Source: JADJPO01 sp963724535 (GTDB taxonomy: Bacteria > Actinomycetota > Actinomycetes > Actinomycetales > Kineosporiaceae). Taken from it: DNA of 64,000 nucleotides. The notes beneath the pieces were generated by a model that saw nothing but the letters and a program-made list of their open reading frames with translations, ran no database searches and was not told the origin of the DNA. The stretch is taken from assembly GCA_963724535.1 (NCBI GenBank), contig CAVRVD010000014.1, positions 186,001-250,000 of the forward strand. The letters run 5' to 3'. This document shows, piece after piece, positions 16,583-25,447 of this stretch. Positions within the stretch are counted from its first letter, which is position 1. Every line of letters starts with the position of its first letter. Position numbers and translations under genes: made by a program.

Positions 16583-18226
16583 TCACAGCGGGATGTTGCC
16601 GTGCTTCTTCGGTGGCAGCGCTGCCCGCTTGGTGCGCAGCGTGTCCAGCCAGCGGGCGATCTCGATCCGGGTTCGGGACGGCGCGATCACCGCGTCGATG
16701 TAGCCGCGCTCGGCGGCGATGTACGGGTTGGCCAGGGTGTCCTCGTACTCGGTGACCAGCTGGCGGCGCGCGGCGTCCACGTCGCCACCGGTCTCGGTGA
16801 CCTTCTTCAGCTCGCTGCGGTAGAGGATGTTCACCGCACCCTGGGCCCCCATCACCGCGATCTGCGCGCTCGGCCAGGCCAGGTTCACATCCGCCCCGAG
16901 GTGCTTGGACCCCATCACGTCGTAGGCGCCGCCGTAGGCCTTGCGGGTGATCACCGTGACCTTCGGCACCGTCGCCTCGGCGTAGGCGTAGATCAGCTTT
17001 GCGCCACGCCGGATGATGCCGTTCCACTCCTGGTCGGTCCCGGGCAGGAACCCCGGCACGTCGACGAAGGTCACCACCGGCACGTTGAACGCGTCGCAGG
17101 TGCGCACGAACCGGGCCGCCTTCTCCGAGGCGTCGATGTCCAGGGTGCCGGCGAACTGCATCGGCTGGTTGGCCACCACGCCCACCGGGCGCCCCTGTAC
17201 CCGCCCGAACCCGACGACCAGGTTCGGCGCGAACAGCGGCTGCACCTCCAGGAACTCCCCGTCGTCCAGGACGTGCTCGATCACCCGGTGCATGTCGTAG
17301 GGCTGGTTCGGCGAGTCCGGGATCAGGGTGTCCATCTCCCGGTCGCCGTCGGTCGGCTCGTCGAGGAGCTCCGGCGCCGGTGTCGTCGGCGGGTCGGACA
17401 GGTTGTTGCTCGGCAGGTAGCTCAGCAGCGCTCGCACGTACTCCAGCGCGTCGTCCTCGTCGGTGCCCAGGTAGTGCGCGTTGCCGGACTTGGTGTTGTG
17501 GGTGCGCGCCCCGCCGAGCTCCTCGAAACCGACCTCCTCACCGGTCACCGTCTTGATCACGTCCGGGCCGGTGATGAACATGTGCGAGGTCTCGTCGACC
17601 ATCACCGTGAAGTCCGTGATCGCCGGGGAGTACACCGCACCGCCCGCGCACGGGCCCATGATCAGCGAGATCTGCGGGATCACCCCGGAGGCGTGCACGT
17701 TGCGCAGGAAGATCTCCCCGTACAGCCCGAGCGAGACCACCCCTTCCTGGATGCGGGCGCCGCCGGAGTCGTTGATCCCGACCACCGGGCAGCCGATCTT
17801 CATCGCCAGGTCCATCACCTTGACGATCTTTTCGCCGAACACCTCGCCGAGGCTGCCGCCGAAGACCGTGAAGTCCTGGGCGAACACGCACACCTGCCGC
17901 CCGTCGATGGTGCCGTGCCCAGTGATCACCCCGTCGCCGTAGGGGCGGTTCTCGTGCAGGTTGAAGTTGCGGCTGCGGTGGCGGGCAAGCTGGTCCAGCT
18001 CGACGAACGAGCCGGGGTCCATCAGCGCCTCGACCCGCTCCCGGGCGGTCTTCTTGCCCTGGTCGTGTCGCTTGTCCACGGCCTTCTGCGAGCCCGCGTG
18101 CACCGCGGAGTCCAGGCGGCGCTGCAGGTCCTCGAGCTTGCCCGCCGTGGTGTGGATGTTGATGTTCTCGGGCACCTCGGTGCCGCCGGCACCGCTGACG
18201 TGCACCTCAGCCGGTTGCGCGCTCAT
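16583..18226 (-). CDS. accD: Acyl-CoA carboxylase beta subunit (carboxyltransferase)
   Basis: A 547-residue carboxyltransferase that moves CO2 from biotin to acetyl- or propionyl-CoA. N-terminal domain: GKLEDLQRRLDSAVHAGSQK, FAQDFTVFGGSLGEVFGEKI, and the oxyanion motif GINDSGGARIQEGV. C-terminal domain: DVPGFLPGTDQEW and ITRKAYGGAYDVMGSKHLGA. The closest known type is AccD5/PccB. ATG 18226 lies six bases after TACGCT; earlier in-frame starts would add unconserved residues over the birA promoter. It is divergent from birA, which biotinylates the partner alpha subunit (not in this window). Confidence 0.94.
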   Translation of the reverse strand: MSAQPAEVHVSGAGGTEVPENINIHTTAGKLEDLQRRLDSAVHAGSQKAVDKRHDQGKKTARERVEALMDPGSFVELDQLARHRSRNFNLHENRPYGDGVITGHGTIDGRQVCVFAQDFTVFGGSLGEVFGEKIVKVMDLAMKIGCPVVGINDSGGARIQEGVVSLGLYGEIFLRNVHASGVIPQISLIMGPCAGGAVYSPAITDFTVMVDETSHMFITGPDVIKTVTGEEVGFEELGGARTHNTKSGNAHYLGTDEDDALEYVRALLSYLPSNNLSDPPTTPAPELLDEPTDGDREMDTLIPDSPNQPYDMHRVIEHVLDDGEFLEVQPLFAPNLVVGFGRVQGRPVGVVANQPMQFAGTLDIDASEKAARFVRTCDAFNVPVVTFVDVPGFLPGTDQEWNGIIRRGAKLIYAYAEATVPKVTVITRKAYGGAYDVMGSKHLGADVNLAWPSAQIAVMGAQGAVNILYRSELKKVTETGGDVDAARRQLVTEYEDTLANPYIAAERGYIDAVIAPSRTRIEIARWLDTLRTKRAALPPKKHGNIPL

Positions 18227-18232
18227 CCCGGC

Positions 18233-18238
18233 AGCGTA
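18233..18238 (-). promoter_or_regulatory. -10 box of a leaderless promoter (TACGCT)
   Basis: Minus-strand TACGCT, six bases, then ATG 18226 of accD. Back to back with the birA box about 80 bases away. Confidence 0.5.
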
Positions 18239-18317
18239 TTGCGGGGCCGCCGCCGGCAGGTGGCCAGGAGCGCGGCGCATGTCACACCGCGGACGGCGCC
18301 GGGCCGGGCCGCCCGCG

Positions 18318-18323
18318 TAGCGT
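18318..18323 (+). promoter_or_regulatory. -10 box of a leaderless promoter (TAGCGT)
   Basis: TAGCGT, seven bases, then GTG 18331 of birA. Confidence 0.5.
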
Positions 18324-18330
18324 CGTCCCG

Positions 18331-19251
18331 GTGAACCCCAGCCCCTTCCGCGACCTGGACCGCCCGCCGCTGCGCGAGCCGGCGTTGCGGCGTGCCCTGC
18401 AGGCCCCGGACGGCCCCTGGCGCCGGATCGAGGTGGTGGCGCAGACCGGGTCCACCAACGCCGACCTGGTGGCGCGCGCCCGGGCCGGGGAGGAGGCCGG
18501 CCTGGTCCTGGTCGCCGACCACCAGAGCGCCGGCCGCGGCCGGTTGGCGCGCCCCTGGACCACCCCGCCGCGAGCCGCCCTGGCCGCCTCGGTGCTGCTG
18601 CGACCGGAGGGCGTGCCACCGGCCCGGCTCGGCTGGCTGAGCCTGCTCGCCGGTGTCGCGGTGACCGACACCCTGGTCCGCCGCTGTGGGCTGGCCGCGG
18701 TGCTGAAGTGGCCCAACGACGTGCTCATCGCCGGCGCGGCACCGGGCCAGGACGGTGAGCGCAAGGTCTGCGGCGTGCTCGCCGAGGCGGTCCCGGGTTC
18801 GCCTGGCGCCGGCCCGGGCCGTGCCGATGCCGGCGGCCCGGCCGTGGTGGTCGGGGTCGGGATCAACGTCACCCAGACGGCCCAGGAGCTGCCCGAGCCG
18901 ACCGGGACGGCGCTGGCCGCCACCTCGCTGCGGCTGGCCGGGGCGGCGACGACCGACCGGGACACGGTGCTGCGGGACTACCTGCGCCGCCTCGCCGACC
19001 GGTACGCCGACTTCGTCGCCGCCGACGGCGACCCCCGGGCCCGCGGGCTCGCGGCCACATATCGGCAGCGGTGCGCCACCCTCGGGCGGCAGGTGGAGCT
19101 GCACCTGCCCGATGGCGCGGTCGAGAGGGGGACCGCCGACGAGGTGGACGACGACGGTCAGCTGGTCGTCCGGCTGACCGCGGGCACGGACTCCGGCCGG
19201 CTGCGGGCGTTCGCCGCCGGGGACGTCGTCCACGCCCGGGCCCGGCCCTGA
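18331..19251 (+). CDS. birA: Biotin--[acetyl-CoA-carboxylase] ligase
   Basis: A 306-residue biotin protein ligase without the N-terminal DNA-binding domain of E. coli BirA. The biotinyl-AMP motif is SAGRGRLARPW (about 69-79), preceded by TGSTNADL and followed by LKWPNDVLI and KVCGVLAE. The C-terminal SH3-like domain has RQVELHLPDG and GDVVHARA. An alanine/glycine-rich insertion (about 153-170) lies between KVCGVLAE and the next strand. It activates the biotin carrier of acyl-CoA carboxylase, whose accD/accE genes diverge from it. Confidence 0.93.
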   Translation: MNPSPFRDLDRPPLREPALRRALQAPDGPWRRIEVVAQTGSTNADLVARARAGEEAGLVLVADHQSAGRGRLARPWTTPPRAALAASVLLRPEGVPPARLGWLSLLAGVAVTDTLVRRCGLAAVLKWPNDVLIAGAAPGQDGERKVCGVLAEAVPGSPGAGPGRADAGGPAVVVGVGINVTQTAQELPEPTGTALAATSLRLAGAATTDRDTVLRDYLRRLADRYADFVAADGDPRARGLAATYRQRCATLGRQVELHLPDGAVERGTADEVDDDGQLVVRLTAGTDSGRLRAFAAGDVVHARARP

Positions 19252-19351
19252 CGGCGGGGGCCGGGTGGGTCTTGGTCACGCTGACGGAGCCGAACCCGAC
19301 ACAGCCGCGCCGATCGGGCAGCTGATCACATGGATCGGGCATCCTGATCGC

Positions 19352-20023
19352 ATGGGCTACCCGGAGCGGCTGCTCGGGCCGGACGAGCGACTGGTGCTGA
19401 CCCTGCGCCCGCACGTCAAGGCCCTGCTCCGTCCGCTGCTGGTTCTCCTGGCCACCGCACCGGCCACCGGCTACGCGATCGGCATGGTTTCGGACGGCGA
19501 TCAGAGCGGCTGGATGCGCGTCGCCCTCGCCGCCCTCGCCGCCCTGGTCGTCGGGAGATGGGTGGTCGCGCCGTTCCTGGTCTGGTTCCACACCCTGTAC
19601 GTCATCACCGACCGGCGCCTGGTCACCCGGCACGGCGTGCTGCGCCGCACCGGGCACGATCTGCCGCTCACCCGGCTCAACGACGTCGAGTTCTTCCAGC
19701 ACGTCCTCGACCGGGTGCTCGGCTGCGGGAGCCTGGTGGTGGAGTCCGCCGCTCAGGCCGGTCGGCTGGAGCTGGCCGACGTGCCCCGGGTCGAGCAGAT
19801 GCAGCGCACCCTGTACCGGCTCTCGGACGACGCCCGCCGGCACGCGCCGGGTCGCGGTCCGGTCGACGAGGACGACGGCGCCAGCTTCGACGACCTGGTC
19901 GCCCTGGAGGAGGGGCCCGACGAGACCGCCGAACCCGACGAGGTCGGCGACGGGCTGGTGCCGAGGGCCGTGGAGCGGGCCACGCTGGTGCTCGGCCGCC
20001 GTCGCGAACGCGGTCGGCAGTGA
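19352..20023 (+). CDS. Membrane-associated bacterial PH domain protein
   Basis: A 223-residue protein. Two TM helices (about 30-47 and 57-77) are followed by a YdbS-like bPH2 (DUF304) domain with WFHTLYVITDRRLVTRHGVL, DLPLTRLNDVEFFQHVLDRV and CGSLVVESAAQ. The C-terminus is acidic. The M. tuberculosis counterpart also sits beside birA and purK. ATG 19352 is used. It lies 10 bases before the adenylate cyclase gene, so the two are probably one operon. Function unknown. Confidence 0.82.
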   Translation: MGYPERLLGPDERLVLTLRPHVKALLRPLLVLLATAPATGYAIGMVSDGDQSGWMRVALAALAALVVGRWVVAPFLVWFHTLYVITDRRLVTRHGVLRRTGHDLPLTRLNDVEFFQHVLDRVLGCGSLVVESAAQAGRLELADVPRVEQMQRTLYRLSDDARRHAPGRGPVDEDDGASFDDLVALEEGPDETAEPDEVGDGLVPRAVERATLVLGRRRERGRQ

Positions 20024-20033
20024 GCCGGCGTCG

Positions 20034-21083
20034 ATGACCGTCCCCGGCCAGGAGCCGAGCCCTCTGCCGTCCGAAGCGGCCCTGCCGGTCACTCCGGCCG
20101 AATTCGAGGAGTCCCTGCTCGGCGGGCCCCGCCGGTGGCGCCGGCGTGAGGTGGCCCGCAACGTCGGTGTATCCCTGCTGTCGGCCCGAAAGCTTTGGCG
20201 GGCCCTGGGTTTCGCCTCCGTCGACGATGAGGACGTGGCGTTCACGGACGAGGACGCCGCCGCGTTGGAGCGGGCCGTGGCCATGGTCCGCGACGAGCTG
20301 CTCGACGAGGAGACGATCATCGCCTTCGCCCGGGCGCTCGGACAGACCACCGACCGGTTGGTCAGCTGGCAGGTCGAGGCACTGATGGAGCACCTGGTCC
20401 GCTGCCCGCACCCGGACTGCTCCAGCGGCAGCTCGACGGGAGCGGTCGCCCACCTGGCCCCGGTGATGGATGATCTCGCGCAGCTGCTGGTCTACGCCTG
20501 GCGGCGCAAGCTGGCTGCGGCGGTGGTGCGCATCGAGGAGCCCTCACCCGGATCGCCCGCCTTCTCCGGGGAGCTGGCCGTCGGGTTCGCCGACCTGGTC
20601 TCCTACACCCGGCTGTCGCAGCAGCTCAGCCAGTACGACCTCGGTGCGCTCGTGCAGCGCTTCGAGGCGTTGGCCGCCGACGTGATCACCGCCGGGGGCG
20701 GCCGGGTGATCAAGACCGTGGGCGACGAGGTGCTGTTCACCGCAGAGGCGCCGCTGGCCGCCGCAGTGATCGCCCTGACCCTCTCCGAGCGGATGGCCAC
20801 CGACCAGGTGGTTCCGGATGTGCGGGTCGGCATCGCCCACGGTCCGGTCCTGCGCAGCCTGGGCGACGTCTACGGACCGACGGTCAACCTGGCCAGCCGG
20901 CTCACCGCACTGGCCGAGCCCGGGACCGTGGTCACCGATTCGGCCACCGCGGTTCACCTGGCCGAGCACGACTCGCTGGTGCTAATCGCCCAGCGGCGGC
21001 GCAAGGTGCGCGGGCTCGGCACCCTGCACCCGCTGTTGATCACCCGGGCCCGCGGCGACCGCCTGCGGATCGACCTGGACTGA
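20034..21083 (+). CDS. Class III adenylate cyclase with N-terminal regulatory domain
   Basis: A 349-residue soluble cyclase. The N-terminal part (about 20-160) is helical and resembles the pH-sensing regulatory region of mycobacterial Rv1264. The catalytic domain (about 175-345) retains the expected residues: metal Asp in GFADLVSYT, Lys and metal Asp in VIKTVGDEVLF, Asp in GDVYGP, and transition-state Asn and Arg in VNLASRL. It should therefore be active, making cAMP from ATP. It appears coupled to the PH-domain gene upstream. Confidence 0.88.
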   Translation: MTVPGQEPSPLPSEAALPVTPAEFEESLLGGPRRWRRREVARNVGVSLLSARKLWRALGFASVDDEDVAFTDEDAAALERAVAMVRDELLDEETIIAFARALGQTTDRLVSWQVEALMEHLVRCPHPDCSSGSSTGAVAHLAPVMDDLAQLLVYAWRRKLAAAVVRIEEPSPGSPAFSGELAVGFADLVSYTRLSQQLSQYDLGALVQRFEALAADVITAGGGRVIKTVGDEVLFTAEAPLAAAVIALTLSERMATDQVVPDVRVGIAHGPVLRSLGDVYGPTVNLASRLTALAEPGTVVTDSATAVHLAEHDSLVLIAQRRRKVRGLGTLHPLLITRARGDRLRIDLD

Positions 21084-21103
21084 GGTGCGCTCGCCTCGGC
21101 GGG

Positions 21104-21655
21104 TCAGACCCGGTGGGCGGGGTCGTCGGCGGCAGCGATCGTGGACGGCGTGGTGATGCCCCCGGGGGCCAGGACCACGCCGTCCCGGAACTGGTTGAAG
21201 ACGAACCGCCGGTATGCCCAGAACCGGAACAGGGTGCCGAGCCCGACCCCGATGATGTTGCCCGAGATGTTGTCGGCCAGCGCAGAGGTGAAGCCCAGGA
21301 TGTCGTGGGAGATGGCCAGGCACATCACCGCGATGACCAGGCCGACCAGGTTCATCACCACGAAGGTGACCAGCTCGCGGACCGGGGTGGCCTGCCGGCG
21401 GTGCCGGAAGGTCCAGTACCGGTTGCCGAGCCACGCCCACAGGATCGCCACCGATGCCGAGGCGATCTTGGCGAGCTTCTCGTGGCCGTCCAGAGGAGGT
21501 GGCCCCTCGCCCGGCCAGAGCCCGGTGGTCAGCAGGTTGAACAGGCCGACGTCGATGACGAACGCGATCGCCCCGACCGCGCCGAACTTCAGCGCCTCCC
21601 GATACACGATGCTCATCAGCTCGCGCAGTCGCGCGATCAGCCGCCCGAGTCCCAC
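21104..21655 (-). CDS. GtrA family membrane protein
   Basis: A 183-residue protein with four predicted TM helices: FGAVGAIAFVIDVGLFNLL, ASASVAILWAWLGNRYW, FVVMNLVGLVIAVMCLAIS and NIIGVGLGTLFRFWAYRRFV. GtrA-like proteins are proposed to move polyprenyl-linked sugars across the membrane for surface glycan modification. GTG 21655 sits six bases after TAGCCT. Divergent from purK, as in mycobacteria. The substrate lipid is unknown. Confidence 0.87.
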   Translation of the reverse strand: MGLGRLIARLRELMSIVYREALKFGAVGAIAFVIDVGLFNLLTTGLWPGEGPPPLDGHEKLAKIASASVAILWAWLGNRYWTFRHRRQATPVRELVTFVVMNLVGLVIAVMCLAISHDILGFTSALADNISGNIIGVGLGTLFRFWAYRRFVFNQFRDGVVLAPGGITTPSTIAAADDPAHRV

Positions 21656-21661
21656 GCGGAG

Positions 21662-21667
21662 AGGCTA
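21662..21667 (-). promoter_or_regulatory. -10 box of a leaderless promoter (TAGCCT)
   Basis: Minus-strand TAGCCT, six bases, then GTG 21655 of the gtrA-like gene. The purK box begins 12 bases away on the other strand, so the two promoters almost abut. Confidence 0.55.
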
Positions 21668-21678
21668 CTCGGCCTGGC

Positions 21679-21684
21679 TAGGCT
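21679..21684 (+). promoter_or_regulatory. -10 box of a leaderless promoter (TAGGCT)
   Basis: TAGGCT, seven bases, then GTG 21692 of purK; used to choose that start. Confidence 0.55.
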
Positions 21685-21691
21685 GGCGCGC

Positions 21692-22900
21692 GTGGTGCGT
21701 GCTCCCCTGCCCGGCACCGATCCAGCCGGCTTCCCCGTCGTCGGCATGGTCGGTGGTGGCCAGCTGGCCCGGATGACCCAGCCGGCGGCGGTCGCGCTCG
21801 GGATCCATCTGGCCGTTCTGGCCGAGCGTGCCGACGACAGCGCCGCCCAGGTGGTTCCAGGCACCGCGCTCGGCAGCCACCTGGACCCCGTGGCGGTCAC
21901 CGCCTTCGCCGGCCACTGCGACGTGCTGACCTTCGACCACGAACACGTGCCCACCGACCTGCTGCACGCCCTCGAGGCCTCAGGGGTGGCGGTGCGTCCC
22001 GGGCCGGACGCCCTGGTGCATGCGCAGGACAAGACGGTGATGCGCAGCCGGCTGGCCGACCTCGGCGTGCCGATGCCGCGGTGGGCGCTGGTGGACGGGG
22101 AGCGGTCACTGCAGGAGTTCGCCGAGGCGGTCGGGGGACCCGTGGTGCTGAAGACCCCCCGCGGCGGCTACGACGGCAAGGGGGTGCGGCGCATCGAGAC
22201 CCCGGACGCCGCCGCGACCTGGCTGGCCCGGCTCGGCGACGGCGAGAGGCTGCTGGCCGAGGAGACGGTGGCGTTCCGGCGTGAGCTCGCGGTCCTGGTG
22301 GCCCGCAGTCCATCCGGGCAGGCGGCCGCCTGGCCGGTGGTCGAGACCGTTCAGGAGCACGGCGTCTGTGTCGAGGTGGTCGCTCCGGCGCCCGGGCTGG
22401 CCGGCGACCTCGCGGTGGCGGCGACCGAGGTCGGGCTGCGGATCGCCGGCGCCCTCGACGTGGTCGGGGTGCTCGCCGTGGAGATGTTCGACGTGGCCGG
22501 GGCGAACCGGCCCGACGGGCAGGACGCCGTCCTGGTCAACGAGCTGGCGATGCGGCCGCACAACAGCGGCCACTGGAGCATCGACGGCGCGGTGACCAGC
22601 CAGTTCGAGCAGCACCTGCGCGCCGTCCTGGACCTGCCGCTGGGTGACCCCCGGGCCCACTGCGCCTGGACGGTGATGGTCAACGTGCTCGGCGGGGATC
22701 GACCGGAGCTGTACTCGGCATACCGGCACGTGCTGGCCCGCGACCCCGGCGTGAAGCTGCACCTGTACGGCAAGCAGGTCAGGCCGGGGCGCAAGATCGG
22801 CCACGTCACGGTCTGTACGAACGACCCGTTCGGCCTGGACGACGCCCGAGCCCGGGCCCGGCATGCGGCCGACTTCATCCGAGGAGCCATCGATGGGTGA
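21692..22900 (+). CDS. purK: 5-(carboxyamino)imidazole ribonucleotide synthase
   Basis: A 402-residue ATP-grasp enzyme converting AIR, bicarbonate and ATP to N5-CAIR in purine synthesis. Landmarks: VVGMVGGGQLARMTQPAA at the N-terminus, ATP-grasp segments VVLKTPRGGYDGKGVRR and LLAEETVAFRRELAVLVAR, the metal-site NELAMRPHNSGHWSIDG, and the C-terminal HLYGKQVRPGRKIGHVT. GTG 21692 is used because of the leaderless box; GTG 21695 is the alternative. It overlaps purE by four bases (GTGA). Confidence 0.95.
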   Translation: MVRAPLPGTDPAGFPVVGMVGGGQLARMTQPAAVALGIHLAVLAERADDSAAQVVPGTALGSHLDPVAVTAFAGHCDVLTFDHEHVPTDLLHALEASGVAVRPGPDALVHAQDKTVMRSRLADLGVPMPRWALVDGERSLQEFAEAVGGPVVLKTPRGGYDGKGVRRIETPDAAATWLARLGDGERLLAEETVAFRRELAVLVARSPSGQAAAWPVVETVQEHGVCVEVVAPAPGLAGDLAVAATEVGLRIAGALDVVGVLAVEMFDVAGANRPDGQDAVLVNELAMRPHNSGHWSIDGAVTSQFEQHLRAVLDLPLGDPRAHCAWTVMVNVLGGDRPELYSAYRHVLARDPGVKLHLYGKQVRPGRKIGHVTVCTNDPFGLDDARARARHAADFIRGAIDG

Positions 22901-23469
22901 GACCTGTGAGTGAGCTGGGGTCGGCCACCGGTCCGCTGGTGGGCGTGGTCATGGGGTCGGACTCGGACTGGCCCGTGATGGAGGCCGCCGCGCAGGTGCT
23001 CGACGACTTCATGGTGCCCTACGAGGCCGACGTCGTCTCGGCGCACCGGATGCCGCACCAGATGGTCGACTACGGCACCCAGGCGCACGACCGGGGCCTT
23101 CGCGTGATCATCGCCGGGGCCGGGGGCGCGGCGCACCTGCCCGGCATGCTCGCCTCGGTGACCCCGCTGCCGGTGATCGGGGTTCCGGTGCCGCTGCGCC
23201 ACCTCGACGGCCTGGACTCGTTGCTGTCGATCGTGCAGATGCCGGGTGGGGTCCCCGTGGCCACGGTCTCGGTGGGCGGGGCTCGAAATGCCGGGCTCCT
23301 CGCCGTCCGGATCCTGGCCGCCGCGGACACCCCGGACGCCGAGCGGCTGCGCGAGGCGATGCTCGACTTCCAGGATGCGTTGCGCTCCGAGGCCGAGGCC
23401 AAGGGGGAGCGGCTGCGTCGCGGGCGGGGCACCCCGCTCGGGTTCGGTGTCGAGCGCTCGGACGCGTGA
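22897..23469 (+). CDS. purE: N5-carboxyaminoimidazole ribonucleotide mutase
   Basis: A 190-residue class I PurE, converting N5-CAIR to CAIR. The active-site signature is VGVVMGSDSDWPVM, followed by VSAHRMPHQMVDYG, GAGGAAHLPGMLAS and the PGGVPVATVSVGGARNAGLL segment. Coupled to purK by a four-base overlap at GTG 22897; GTG 22906 is a possible alternative. A large hairpin follows. Confidence 0.95.
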   Translation: MRPVSELGSATGPLVGVVMGSDSDWPVMEAAAQVLDDFMVPYEADVVSAHRMPHQMVDYGTQAHDRGLRVIIAGAGGAAHLPGMLASVTPLPVIGVPVPLRHLDGLDSLLSIVQMPGGVPVATVSVGGARNAGLLAVRILAAADTPDAERLREAMLDFQDALRSEAEAKGERLRRGRGTPLGFGVERSDA

Positions 23470-23473
23470 GCGG

Positions 23474-23527
23474 GGAGGTCGTGGAGGGTTTGCCCCCGCT
23501 GACGGGGCTAAAACCTCCACGATCTCC
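23474..23527. terminator. Nested hairpin between convergent purE and LCP genes
   Basis: The outer stem pairs GGAGGTCGTGGAGG (from 23474) with CCTCCACGATCTCC (to 23527), with one bulged G. The inner hairpin CCCCG-CTGA-CGGGG is at 23494-23507. It lies between the two stop codons, so it can terminate from both sides. Confidence 0.65.
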
Positions 23528-23530
23528 GAG

Positions 23531-24787
23531 TCAGCCCTTCTGCTTCTGGTCCTCGGCGATGCTGCGCACTGTGTCCCGGTCCCCACGGGCCATCGCCTCG
23601 AAGAGCCGATTCGCCTGCTCGCTGTCCCAGGTCAGCGCCGCACCGGCCGGAGTCGACACATCGCCCCCGATCGGCACGGTCAGGGTGACTCCGCCGCCGC
23701 CGGAGACCGCGCGCATGCCGAGGACGAACCGGGCCACGCTCCACGGGGTCGAGCCGGAGTCCACGGTGAGCGCCTTGCCGCCGGCCACCGCGGCCGGCAC
23801 GGCGCGCCACGGCACGCCGATCACCGACGGCGAGAGCGTCTTGCTCGCGATCGCGGCCAGTACCTCGCGCTGGCGCTCGACCCGGCCCAGGTCGCCGCGG
23901 GGGTCGCTGTACCGGGCCCGGGCATAGCCGAGCGCGGTCTTGCCGTCCATCGTCTGGCAACCGGCCGCCACGTCCAGATGGGCCTTGTCGTCCTTGATCG
24001 CCGTCTTCGGGCACAGCCGAACACCACCGACGGCGTCCACCACGCCGGCGAACCCGCCGAGCCCGGTCATCACGACGTCGTCGACCTTCAGGCCGGTGGC
24101 CTGCTCGACCGTGGTGACCAGCAGCTTCGGCCCGCCGAGGGCGTAGGCAGCGTTGATCTTGTTCTTGCCGTGGCCGGGGATCGATACGTAGGAGTCCCGC
24201 GGGATGCTGACCAGCGTCGCCGGGCCGCCCAGCTGAGTCTGCAACAGCATGATCGTGTCAGTGCGGATCCCGGTCGCCTGACCGGTGCCCAGCCGGGCCC
24301 GCTCCTCGCGGGAGAGGTCCTCGCGGCTGTCGCTACCGATCACCAGATAGGTCCGTCCGGCGCCGGATGCCGGGCGCTCGCCGTCCGGGATCGCGTCGAA
24401 GCGGCCCAGGCTGAACCAGGCCAGGACGCCGAGCAGCAGCGGGTAGAGCACCACCGCCACCAGCAGCCAGGCCAGCACCCGGCGCGGTCGGCGCCGCCGG
24501 CGGGTCCGGGCGACCCGGGGGTCCGTCGCGGGGCCCGGACCACCCGCGCGCTGCTCGGCGGCCCAGGGTTGCTGCGGGTCGGGGGGCGCGGGGTGGTGGG
24601 GATACCGGGAGTCACCCTGGCCCCAGGGGTCCGCGGTCCGGGTCGCCATGAGTGGGGCGACGGCCGGAGCAGGCGGCTCCAGGGAGGAGTCGCCGCGCAG
24701 CCGGAAGCCGGGCTTGGCCCGGTAGACGGTCCCCTCTCGCCCCGGGTCGGGGGAGCGGCCACGCCCCAGCCGGAACCTCACGGCCAC
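23531..24787 (-). CDS. LCP (LytR-CpsA-Psr) family ligase
   Basis: A 418-residue membrane protein. A long polar cytoplasmic N-region (about 1-103) precedes one TM helix (VLAWLLVAVVLYPLLLGVLA) and an extracytoplasmic LCP domain: GRTYLVIGSDSREDL, GIRTDTIMLLQ, LVSIPRDSYVSIPGHGKNKI, YARARYSDPRGDLGRVERQ. LCP enzymes transfer polyprenyl-linked glycopolymers such as arabinogalactan or teichoic acids to peptidoglycan. The conserved Asp and Arg residues are present. The GTG start is at 24787; GTG 24781 is possible. Confidence 0.92.
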   Translation of the reverse strand: MAVRFRLGRGRSPDPGREGTVYRAKPGFRLRGDSSLEPPAPAVAPLMATRTADPWGQGDSRYPHHPAPPDPQQPWAAEQRAGGPGPATDPRVARTRRRRRPRRVLAWLLVAVVLYPLLLGVLAWFSLGRFDAIPDGERPASGAGRTYLVIGSDSREDLSREERARLGTGQATGIRTDTIMLLQTQLGGPATLVSIPRDSYVSIPGHGKNKINAAYALGGPKLLVTTVEQATGLKVDDVVMTGLGGFAGVVDAVGGVRLCPKTAIKDDKAHLDVAAGCQTMDGKTALGYARARYSDPRGDLGRVERQREVLAAIASKTLSPSVIGVPWRAVPAAVAGGKALTVDSGSTPWSVARFVLGMRAVSGGGGVTLTVPIGGDVSTPAGAALTWDSEQANRLFEAMARGDRDTVRSIAEDQKQKG

Positions 24788-24811
24788 CTCACCGGCGATG
24801 TCACCGCAACC

Positions 24812-25261
24812 TCACGCCATGATCCCGAAGCGCGGCGCCTCGATCTTCGGGCAGGTGTCCATCACCACGTCCAGCCCCGCCGCGGTGGCTCGGGCCGCGG
24901 CGGCCTCGTCCACCACGCCGAGCTGCAGCCACACCGCCTTGGCCCCTACCTCGATCGCCTGGTCGACGATGCCGCCGGCCAGCTCGCTGCGGACGAACAC
25001 GTCGACGACGTCGATCGGTCCGGGGACGTCGGCCAGCCGGGCGTACCCGGTCGCCCCGTGTACCGCGTCGGCCCGCGGATGGACCGGCACGATCGGCATC
25101 CCGAGCCGCTGCAGGTAGGCAGCGATGTCGTAGGCGACCCGGGCGTGGTTCTGCGACAGCCCGACGACCGCCCACCGGCCCGGGGTGCTCAGCAGGCGGC
25201 GGACGACGTCCGGGTCGTTGCGGTGCCGCTGCGGGGACGATGCGGTGGACGAGTCGCTCAC
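24812..25261 (-). CDS. CoA-binding domain protein (YccU type)
   Basis: A 149-residue protein with a Rossmann CoA-binding fold: RWAVVGLSQNHARVAYDIAA (about 31-50), IVPVHPRADAVHGATGYA, DVVDVFVRSELAGGIVDQAI, VWLQLGVVDEAAA and GLDVVMDTCPKIEAPR. It matches the YccU/CoA_binding_2 group, whose function is unknown. GTG 25261 gives a normal family length. On the same strand as, and 24 bases before, the LCP gene, so possibly cotranscribed. Confidence 0.83.
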   Translation of the reverse strand: MSDSSTASSPQRHRNDPDVVRRLLSTPGRWAVVGLSQNHARVAYDIAAYLQRLGMPIVPVHPRADAVHGATGYARLADVPGPIDVVDVFVRSELAGGIVDQAIEVGAKAVWLQLGVVDEAAAARATAAGLDVVMDTCPKIEAPRFGIMA

Positions 25262-25434
25262 CGGCCCAGTCTCGCATCCGGGGCGCCGTCGGCTGCAAGG
25301 CGCGGCCTCGACGGCGCACCCGCTCACGGAACTTGACGGCGGTAGACCCGGCCCGGTTCGAGGAGTCCTGGAAGCGGGTGTTCGCCCTGGTCGGCGCATA
25401 CCCTCACGCCCCCTGGCCCTCCGCGCCTCACCAT

Positions 25435-25440
25435 TATGGT
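25435..25440 (+). promoter_or_regulatory. -10 box of a leaderless promoter (TATGGT)
   Basis: TATGGT, seven bases, then ATG 25448 of galE. The box contains the alternative ATG 25436, which argues against that start. Confidence 0.5.
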
Positions 25441-25447
25441 GATCGCC

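Noticed and set aside
16229..18334. A 701-codon plus-strand frame over accE/accD
   Set aside because: Antisense shadow of the carboxylase genes, with a His/Val-rich composition typical of such shadows.
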